DNA from: Candidatus Heimdallarchaeota archaeon
GTDB lineage: Archaea; Asgardarchaeota; Heimdallarchaeia; Heimdallarchaeales; Heimdallarchaeaceae
Direction of reading: 5' to 3'
Assembly: GCA_016839875.1 (NCBI GenBank)
Contig: JAEOTK010000009.1
Location: 1 to 5,936, forward strand
DNA length: 5,936 nucleotides
The translations under genes were made by a program, and so were the position numbers. The notes below the pieces were generated by a model. The model saw only the letters and a program-made list of their open reading frames with translations, was not told where the DNA came from and did no database searches. This document shows, piece by piece, positions 1 to 5,080 of the stretch (position 1 is the stretch's first letter; every line of letters begins with the position of its first letter).

Positions 1-54
1 AGAATGACAGAGTATTATGAAAGAATGAAAAAACAGATATTAGAAAATGAGTAA
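1..54 (+). CDS. 3' end of a + strand gene (partial, product unknown)
   Basis: Frame 1 is open from the first base and reads R-M-T-E-Y-Y-E-R-M-K-K-Q-I-L-E-N-E before a TAA at 52-54. The highly charged, helix-forming composition (many E, K and R) is typical of a protein C-terminus in an AT-rich archaeon. The stop lies seven bases before the convergent stop of the Arf-like gene, which is normal tail-to-tail spacing. Only 17 residues are visible, so no function can be given. It could instead be a chance open frame; 17 codons are not statistically strong, and the call rests mainly on composition and on how neatly it fits the convergent arrangement. Confidence 0.45.
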   Translation, partial: RMTEYYERMKKQILENE

Positions 55-60
55 AAAAAA
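53..60 (-). terminator. Oligo-T terminator after the Arf-like gene
   Basis: On the - strand, eight consecutive T residues begin two bases after the TAA of the Arf-like GTPase gene. Archaeal RNA polymerase terminates on such U-tracts without needing a hairpin. The tract (A8 on the + strand) directly follows or overlaps the end of the + strand gene tail, so the two convergent genes share almost no spacer. Confidence 0.5.
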
Positions 61-61
61 C

Positions 62-607
62 TTATTTCTTTGCTTCTAATTGATTAACAATCCAAGTGAA
101 AGCTTCAATCACTCCACTACCATGAAGAATGCTAGAATCAAACACTGCGAATGTTCTATCTTGCATGTCAAGATGCAGACCTAGAAGCTGTATGAGTAAA
201 GGTGCTTCAACCGCTCCGACAAGATCCTGTTTATTAGCAAGCACGAGAACTGGAGTTTTTTCAAGTCGTGGATTATTAAAAACGTGTGATTTTAAAATAT
301 CTCTTGCTTCAGGAAGATGTTCAATGTCAGCTGCATCGATCACGAATATGACTGCGGATGTTCCAGGATAATGTGCATCCCATAGAAATCGAAAGTCTTG
401 TTGTCCTGCTACATCAATTGTTGTGATTTTCCATCCTTCAAATTCTAGTGAATCAATATTTTGCCCAATTGTTGGTATTGTTTGTTCTGCAAATTCTCCA
501 TGTCTCAAATATTTTGTTAGAGTTGTTTTACCTGCGGCAGCTAATCCTAATATCAATACTTTAGCCTTTTTTTCCATCTTTGTTCTTGAAAATAATGATG
601 CAAACAT
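62..607 (-). CDS. Arf/Arl-family small GTPase (Asgard Arf-related type)
   Basis: This 181-residue GTP-binding protein aligns end to end with eukaryotic Arf. The P-loop is G21-L-A-A-A-G-K-T-T29, switch I has I-P-T46-I-G, G3 is D65-V-A-G-Q-Q70, G4 is N125-K-Q-D128, and the G5 region is near S158-S-I-L161. The C-terminus W-I-V-N-Q-L-E-A-K-K closely resembles the Arf1 tail. Residues 1-10 (M-F-A-S-L-F-S-R-T-K) recall the Arf N-terminal membrane helix, but there is no Gly2, so N-myristoylation is not expected. The start is supported by AGGGG (619-615) seven bases upstream; Met11 has no such site. Catalytic Gln69 is kept, so GTP hydrolysis is plausible. Against Arf1 recalled from memory, the effector aromatics F51, W66 and Y81 become Q49, I64 and H79, and G3 carries the Ras-like Ala67. 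Arf proteins control membrane recruitment in eukaryotes; the archaeal role is unknown. Family assignment is secure, the exact subfamily is not. Confidence 0.93.
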   Translation of the reverse strand: MFASLFSRTKMEKKAKVLILGLAAAGKTTLTKYLRHGEFAEQTIPTIGQNIDSLEFEGWKITTIDVAGQQDFRFLWDAHYPGTSAVIFVIDAADIEHLPEARDILKSHVFNNPRLEKTPVLVLANKQDLVGAVEAPLLIQLLGLHLDMQDRTFAVFDSSILHGSGVIEAFTWIVNQLEAKK

Positions 608-610
608 TTG

Positions 611-619
611 ATTACCCCT
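611..619 (-). promoter_or_regulatory. Ribosome binding site of the Arf-like gene
   Basis: The - strand reads AGGGGTAAT just before CAA-ATG. It partly matches the archaeal consensus GGAGGTGAT, with the G-run ending seven bases before the ATG. It decides for the first Met over Met11. Confidence 0.6.
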
Positions 620-660
620 TAACCAGAAAGCTAGTTTTTGAACCCCAATACTAGCATTTC

Positions 661-668
661 AAGTATAA
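661..668 (-). promoter_or_regulatory. Candidate TATA box of the Arf-like gene
   Basis: The - strand reads TTATACTT. Initiation about 25 bases downstream would leave a leader of roughly 30 bases before the ATG at 607. No convincing purine-rich BRE precedes it. A second AT-rich candidate (TTAAATATT, about 693-685) lies further upstream, so the choice is uncertain. Confidence 0.3.
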
Positions 669-697
669 CAATATGTAGAAGTGCAATATTTAACTGT

Positions 698-710
698 TAG
701 GATAATCCTA
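698..710. repeat. 13-base palindrome TAGGAT-A-ATCCTA
   Basis: This is a perfect six-base inverted repeat around one central base. It lies in the 158-base gap between the hydrolase stop and the Arf-like start, about 30 bases upstream of the candidate TATA box. The size suits a dimeric regulator's operator, but one such palindrome in AT-rich DNA may be chance. Confidence 0.3.
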
Positions 711-724
711 GTAAAACTATCAGC

Positions 725-758
725 AAAAAGAAATACAGAAGGTTCTAGAACAAAAATA
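725..758 (-). terminator. Probable T-rich terminator after the hydrolase gene
   Basis: Downstream of the hydrolase TAA the - strand has a T5 tract (756-752), then the ten-base palindrome GTTCTAGAAC (751-742), then TATTTCTTTTT (735-725). Repeated T-tracts are the usual archaeal stop signal, and the small palindrome could form a weak stem before the second tract. Confidence 0.4.
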
Positions 759-765
759 CACTTTT

Positions 766-2754
766 TTAGAATCCTAGCATCTTCCAATAAGCAAGTAATC
801 CAACAATTGCCAGTGATAGCAAAGCGAACATAGAGTAGTGTATCCTGTGTGGAGTTGTCCAGTAAGGTCTTCTTTTTACATCCTTGAATCCAGACCAAGC
901 ATATCCTGCAAAAACCATTAAACCTATTGTTGAAATAATAAACAGGTAAGGAAATACCAATAATCCTCCGAATACTTTATTGGTTTCGATTTCCAGTATT
1001 ATATCATTGTTAATCTTCATTTGCATGATTATAACTATTATTCCAAGCAAACTGAAATTTGCAAAAGCAAGCCATCTTGCAATTCTATTCATTTTAGGAT
1101 CTTTTTCTTTTTTCTTCACAACTCTGTTAATCCCTTTTACTCCCCAAAAAGCTAAAGAAAAGAGCATGAGTACAGCTATTACAATAATGGTACTTGTATG
1201 AAGTTCTGATCTAAAGTATAAGATATGAGTCTTCTCAAAAGCTAGAATTCCTCCGAATAAGTCACTAATAAGATGAGTTATTCTCCCTTTTTCATCTTCA
1301 AAAAATGCAATTGAATAACTAAAATTTCCAGAGCTTTCTCTAAAGAAAAGTGGTTCAACTTCAACAAAATCTATCCCACTCACTCCTTCTATAACTAAAT
1401 GACCATGTTTTGCTTTCAAATAGAAGCCATCAGACAACCATTCTTTTTCCTCAATTTGTGGTTTATCAGAATATGTTCTTCTAGTAGTAACATAAAATCC
1501 TTCAAACCTATTTACTCTACGTTTATAGTTTTTCAAGGGTGTGATTTCAATATCATCAAATGGGAAGAATGTTTCCATGAATTTATAGAAAAGCTCTGCT
1601 GTAGCATAAACTCCATTTCGACTGTTATATGAAACAAAGACTCCAAGATCATAATCAGGCATCAAAAACATTTTACTATGGAAGAATATTGTATCTCCCC
1701 CATGTCCTACAACATTGTATCCGTTTGCATCCATATCATAGACACCTAGTCCAACCCCTTGCATTTTTTCGTGTGATACAAAATTAGCTCCTAACATTAT
1801 CTCTATTGTGGAATTTTCCAAAATTCTTGTTCCATTATATATTCCATTATTTAGAAGCATAAGCATGAATTTGGACATATCAATTGCAGTTGAACTACAA
1901 GAACCTGCAGGGTAAACTGATATAAATTCAAAAAATCCTGCATCCTCATTACTATCATATCCTTCTGACATTTCAACATGGAGATCGAGAGGTAAAGGTT
2001 GCATAAATGTAGTTGAATTCATTCCTAGGGGAATGCATATCTCTTCATCAACATAGTCTGCAAAGTGCTTTCTTGTCATTATTTCAACAAGATAACCTGC
2101 AAGCGTTAACCCATAATTTGAGTATGCAACTATTTCACCAGGAGGATGAACTCGATCCGGCATACCTGTTGCAAGTATATCTTCTATATCATCAACTTCT
2201 AAAATTGAACTATATATCACGGGATATGGTGTTTCTTCAAAACCAGCTGTATGAGTCAAAAGATGTCTTATTGTGATGGGATTTGAATACGTTTCAGGAA
2301 TTTCAAAATCAGTTAGATAGTTGTTTACATCAACATCAAGATCTAAAAGACCGTCTTCTACTAGCTGTAAAACAGCAACTGCTGTAAAGGTTTTAGAAAC
2401 TGATCCTATTCTAAATAATGTTTCATTTCCATTTACAGGTTTTGAGATGAGTTTGTTACTTAACCCATATCCTTTTGAGAATATTAATTCTCCACCTTTG
2501 ACAAATGATGCAGTTGCTCCAACAATATTTCTTTCTTCAAGCTGAGTAGGTATAAGATCATCAAATAACTCTTCTACCAAAGAATTGTCGGTAATATCCA
2601 AAACAAGCTGTTCTGAAATATTCCCAAGCTGAAATTCTTGTAACTCGTTATCAGCAATCAATGTTTGATTATTATTAGAAAAAATTAATGGAGATAATAA
2701 TATAATAATAAAAAGAAAAACATATCTCCTACGATAAAGCACCATACCTTTCAT
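766..2754 (-). CDS. Membrane-anchored beta-lactamase-fold serine hydrolase
   Basis: This 662-residue protein is predicted to be exported. Residues 1-27 form a signal sequence: basic start, then hydrophobic F-L-F-I-I-I-L-L. A class C beta-lactamase/PBP-like domain (PF00144 type) covers about 55-395, with S118-V-S-K121 (nucleophile and base), Y211-S-N213 and H351-G-G353, the last replacing KTG. Residues 400-510 resemble the beta-rich lipocalin-like/DUF3471-type domain often attached to this family. Four hydrophobic segments follow (about 520-540, 560-578, 595-618, 638-656). The loops at 541-558 and 620-636 are rich in Lys/Arg, which places them in the cytoplasm and the hydrolase domain outside. 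A ribosome binding site supports the first Met. Family members include D-aminopeptidases, esterases and peptidases; substrate cannot be read here, and archaea lack murein, so antibiotic resistance or cell-wall synthesis should not be assumed. It appears to be its own transcription unit. Confidence 0.9.
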   Translation of the reverse strand: MKGMVLYRRRYVFLFIIILLSPLIFSNNNQTLIADNELQEFQLGNISEQLVLDITDNSLVEELFDDLIPTQLEERNIVGATASFVKGGELIFSKGYGLSNKLISKPVNGNETLFRIGSVSKTFTAVAVLQLVEDGLLDLDVDVNNYLTDFEIPETYSNPITIRHLLTHTAGFEETPYPVIYSSILEVDDIEDILATGMPDRVHPPGEIVAYSNYGLTLAGYLVEIMTRKHFADYVDEEICIPLGMNSTTFMQPLPLDLHVEMSEGYDSNEDAGFFEFISVYPAGSCSSTAIDMSKFMLMLLNNGIYNGTRILENSTIEIMLGANFVSHEKMQGVGLGVYDMDANGYNVVGHGGDTIFFHSKMFLMPDYDLGVFVSYNSRNGVYATAELFYKFMETFFPFDDIEITPLKNYKRRVNRFEGFYVTTRRTYSDKPQIEEKEWLSDGFYLKAKHGHLVIEGVSGIDFVEVEPLFFRESSGNFSYSIAFFEDEKGRITHLISDLFGGILAFEKTHILYFRSELHTSTIIVIAVLMLFSLAFWGVKGINRVVKKKEKDPKMNRIARWLAFANFSLLGIIVIIMQMKINNDIILEIETNKVFGGLLVFPYLFIISTIGLMVFAGYAWSGFKDVKRRPYWTTPHRIHYSMFALLSLAIVGLLAYWKMLGF

Positions 2755-2760
2755 TGAAAT

Positions 2761-2767
2761 CTCCTAC
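2761..2767 (-). promoter_or_regulatory. Ribosome binding site of the hydrolase gene
   Basis: The - strand reads GTAGGAG followed by ATTTCA and the ATG at 2754, a spacing of six bases. It is the clearest such site in the window and supports Met1 rather than Met4. Confidence 0.7.
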
Positions 2768-2800
2768 TTGCTCAAATACCGGCAATAGGCACTAATAAAC

Positions 2801-2808
2801 CTATATAA
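2801..2808 (-). promoter_or_regulatory. TATA box of the hydrolase gene
   Basis: The - strand reads TTATATAG, preceded by purine-rich GGGTAAATAA that could serve as BRE. Initiation about 25 bases downstream, near 2778, would give a leader of some 24 bases containing the ribosome binding site. It is the best promoter candidate in the window and makes the hydrolase an independent unit. Confidence 0.55.
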
Positions 2809-2820
2809 TTATTTACCCTA

Positions 2821-2838
2821 AAATAAGAAAAAAGAAGA
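2821..2838 (-). terminator. T-rich terminator after the AOR gene
   Basis: Immediately after the AOR stop the - strand is a nearly pure pyrimidine stretch with T-runs (TCTTCTTT...TTATTTT), with no stem-loop. This fits archaeal U-tract termination. It abuts the next gene's BRE/TATA region, leaving no spare spacer. Confidence 0.5.
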
Positions 2839-5025
2839 TTATTGATACTTCTCAAGAAGTTCAACAATTTCAGGAAAGTCCATACTTAACTCTTTCATTT
2901 TTTTAACTGTAGGAACACCTTTCTGTGTCCATCCTCTTCTCTCATAAACAGTATTCTTCAATTTTTCATAGCGTTCTTCTCGGTACTGTCGAATAGCTGT
3001 CATCTTTTCTTTGATAGACATTCCTTCAGGATTAACACCTATCTCGTCTTTCAATTGCTTGTAGTAATATTGGTCTTCTCTTGAAAGATATTCTTCTTCA
3101 GTAACAGGACCCATTGCTCTATAAGGAATGCTATCCATTTCTCTAAATGTAGCTCCTTCTGGTATAAGCAGCAGATTTAATGCTCTTTGGAAATTGTAAA
3201 CCCTTTCACTCATTTTGATATATTCAACTGAATTGATATCCTTTCCAGTTACTGCATTGAAGAATGTTACATAATTCAAAACATGTTCTGGTATTTTTGC
3301 TGGATCAGCTAAATCATTAGGAACAAAAGCTCCATCTTTTCTTAATTTGCCTGTAGCAAAATCTCTGTTATCTTCAGGAACAACATCGTTCCAAGGTAAT
3401 TTGCATAAGCCCAGTAATCCAAAGCTTGTTCTCCACATTGGGAACCACCAAAGAGCATCAGCTTTCTTTTCAAATGTAGGTAGATTTCCTCTTACCATAT
3501 CTTCGAATATCAACCATGCTTCATCATGTTGAGCTCCTTTAAGTGCAAAACCATATCCTCCTTGTTGGGCTAAACTCTCTTTGGTCATATATTCGCTGAA
3601 TTCTAATCCTTTTGATTCCATTCCTATATCATTTAGTAAGTTGATATCAGCACCCAATTCTCTAGCGAATTGTTCTTTCATCTTTCTTACTCCTTGACCT
3701 ACTATGAGACCAAATCCTTCTCCTCTAGCCATTTGGTGAATGATTTCTAAAGCCGCATCAACATTTCCCCAAGTAAGATCTAAACCACCTGTAATTTGTT
3801 TGTTTAGAATACCATATTCGTAACATTCCATTACAAAAGCAATTCCAGTTCCTATACTGATTGTATCTACTCCATAAGCATCACAGTAGAAATTAATCTC
3901 GATGATGTCATTTGGATCCCATACATACCAGTTTGACCCAACACCTGCAATTGTTTCATATTCAGGTCCATCCACAGAAACCTTTTGACCTTTGTAAGGA
4001 CCTGTTCTAGGTTCAAACTCTTTTACACCATGAGTGCATGCTACAGCACAACCTTTCCAGCAAGGATCAGGACCTTTTTCAAAGAGGTGTCTGTAAACTT
4101 CTCCTCCTACTTTCTCTGATTGAGGATCACTTCCGTATTTGAAATTCTTAGTTGGTAAGAGGTCATATTCATTCATTATTGGAATTAGGTGAGTGGTACC
4201 TATCATTCTCATCTCATTTTGTGATGGATCAAGCTGAACCATTTCTTTAGTATGCTTCTTACCTATTTCCTTTAGAGTTTCATCATCATCTGGATTATTC
4301 CCCTTGGTTGTAACCCCTAATTTCTTAACCACCAAAGCTTTTATCTTCTTGTTTCTAAGAACTGATCCAGTTCCTCCTCTTCCAGCTTGCTTATATCTAA
4401 CATATCCTCTTCTTGGATCAAACCAGCTGAAATTTAAACAACCCATAAGAGAGTTTTCCGCTCCAGGACCAGCAGATACAACAGAAATATCACGTTTGTA
4501 TCTCTCTTCTTCACAATAGTTCTCTGTTAGAATTGTTCCAATTTGGTAAGTATCAGAAGGTAAACCTTCAGCATCTTCAATAACAATTTTCCCTTCTTCT
4601 CCATCTATATAAATGTAAATTTCTTTCTCTGATTTTCCTTGAATTGCTAAAGCATCAAATCCAGAATATTTTAGAAAAGGACCAAAATAACCACCCACAT
4701 TGGAATCAATGATTAGTCCAGTTAGGGGAGAAACAGCAGTCACAATACTTTTTCCAGATCCTGGAAAATTTGTTGTTCCACCTAGAGGTCCTGATGCAAT
4801 ACATAAAACATTATCAGGATCATTCCATTTAGTTTTCTTATCTTTAGGAAGATTTTTCCACATTAAATAGAGGTCAAAACCTTTTCCTCCAGTAAACTTT
4901 TCCTTCATCTCTTTAGTTACATCTTCAATCTTAATTTCAAGAGTTTCTAAGTCAATGTGAAGTGTTTTACCTGCATATCCTTTGGATAACTCAGGAACTT
5001 CATACTTGAATTCCTTTATAGCCAT
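2839..5025 (-). CDS. Aldehyde:ferredoxin oxidoreductase (AOR) family tungstoenzyme
   Basis: Members typically oxidise aldehydes to acids in the cytoplasm, passing electrons to ferredoxin through one 4Fe-4S cluster and a bis-pterin tungsten (or Mo) centre. Residues are numbered from a GTG at 5034; the preferred start is ATG at 5025 (Met4), preceded by a GTGAT ribosome-binding match. The N-terminal AOR domain spans about 17-235, with G49-G-K-G, S81-G-P-L-G-G and the pterin-loop region S111-N-V-G-G-Y-F-G-P. The C-terminal domains run from about 255 to 705. Cluster ligands are C325, C329 and C333 (CX3CX3C) plus C544 in G-L-L-G-L-C. A DXXGXD pterin motif is D385-A-Y-G-V-D390; E358/E360 and H503 are candidate active-site residues. 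At about 730 residues it is longer than the roughly 605-residue Pyrococcus AOR and nearer YdhV-like members. The classical EXXH reads E379-I-N-F382, and the second DXXGLC has Gly for Asp. Family is certain; substrate and metal are not. Confidence 0.95.
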   Translation of the reverse strand: MAIKEFKYEVPELSKGYAGKTLHIDLETLEIKIEDVTKEMKEKFTGGKGFDLYLMWKNLPKDKKTKWNDPDNVLCIASGPLGGTTNFPGSGKSIVTAVSPLTGLIIDSNVGGYFGPFLKYSGFDALAIQGKSEKEIYIYIDGEEGKIVIEDAEGLPSDTYQIGTILTENYCEEERYKRDISVVSAGPGAENSLMGCLNFSWFDPRRGYVRYKQAGRGGTGSVLRNKKIKALVVKKLGVTTKGNNPDDDETLKEIGKKHTKEMVQLDPSQNEMRMIGTTHLIPIMNEYDLLPTKNFKYGSDPQSEKVGGEVYRHLFEKGPDPCWKGCAVACTHGVKEFEPRTGPYKGQKVSVDGPEYETIAGVGSNWYVWDPNDIIEINFYCDAYGVDTISIGTGIAFVMECYEYGILNKQITGGLDLTWGNVDAALEIIHQMARGEGFGLIVGQGVRKMKEQFARELGADINLLNDIGMESKGLEFSEYMTKESLAQQGGYGFALKGAQHDEAWLIFEDMVRGNLPTFEKKADALWWFPMWRTSFGLLGLCKLPWNDVVPEDNRDFATGKLRKDGAFVPNDLADPAKIPEHVLNYVTFFNAVTGKDINSVEYIKMSERVYNFQRALNLLLIPEGATFREMDSIPYRAMGPVTEEEYLSREDQYYYKQLKDEIGVNPEGMSIKEKMTAIRQYREERYEKLKNTVYERRGWTQKGVPTVKKMKELSMDFPEIVELLEKYQ

Positions 5026-5027
5026 AG

Positions 5028-5035
5028 AAATCACT
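5028..5035 (-). promoter_or_regulatory. Probable ribosome binding site of the AOR gene
   Basis: The - strand reads AGTGATTTCT-ATG. AGTGAT matches part of the archaeal GGAGGTGAT consensus about four bases before the ATG at 5025. The GTG inside this site (5034) is therefore more likely part of the binding site than a start codon. Confidence 0.4.
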
Positions 5036-5060
5036 GTCTGGGAAAGATGGAATCAACCAA

Positions 5061-5074
5061 TTTTAAATTTATTC
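5061..5074 (-). promoter_or_regulatory. Candidate BRE/TATA element of the AOR gene
   Basis: In the short gap before the AOR gene the - strand reads GGGAATAAATTTAAAA (5076-5061). Its TTTAAAA is centred about 39 bases from the ATG, giving a predicted leader of 10-15 bases. It lies just after the upstream gene's stop, so the AOR could have its own promoter as well as readthrough from upstream. The match is modest. Confidence 0.33.
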
Positions 5075-5080
5075 CCAAGC

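Noticed and set aside
62..607. Eukaryotic origin of the contig
   Set aside because: The genes lack introns, are closely packed on one strand, carry ribosome binding sites and T-tract terminators, and include strictly anaerobic AOR and dehydratase-type genes.
659..898. 79-residue open frame on the - strand overlapping the end of the hydrolase gene
   Set aside because: It lies mostly inside the hydrolase coding region in another frame, has no family resemblance, and the hydrolase frame encodes a convincing final membrane span there.
980..1201. 73-residue hydrophobic open frame on the + strand
   Set aside because: It is antisense to the membrane spans of the hydrolase; hydrophobicity is expected on the opposite strand of such DNA, and no ribosome binding site was seen.
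2013..2545. Two + strand open frames of 74-87 residues antisense to the hydrolase
   Set aside because: They are shadows of the catalytic domain, with low-complexity composition and no recognisable motifs.
766..2754. Antibiotic-resistance beta-lactamase or murein-synthesis enzyme
   Set aside because: The SxxK/YxN/HxG set is shared by many esterases and peptidases, and the host is inferred to be an archaeon without murein.
2839..5025. Calling the AOR homologue BamB (class II benzoyl-CoA reductase) or a specific aldehyde enzyme
   Set aside because: The dehydratase-like neighbour makes BamB tempting, but no other bam-type genes are visible and family membership alone does not fix the substrate.
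5032..5034. GTG start of the AOR gene, giving three extra residues
   Set aside because: The GTG lies within the likely ribosome binding site for the ATG at 5025, and the extra residues add nothing conserved. It cannot be excluded outright.
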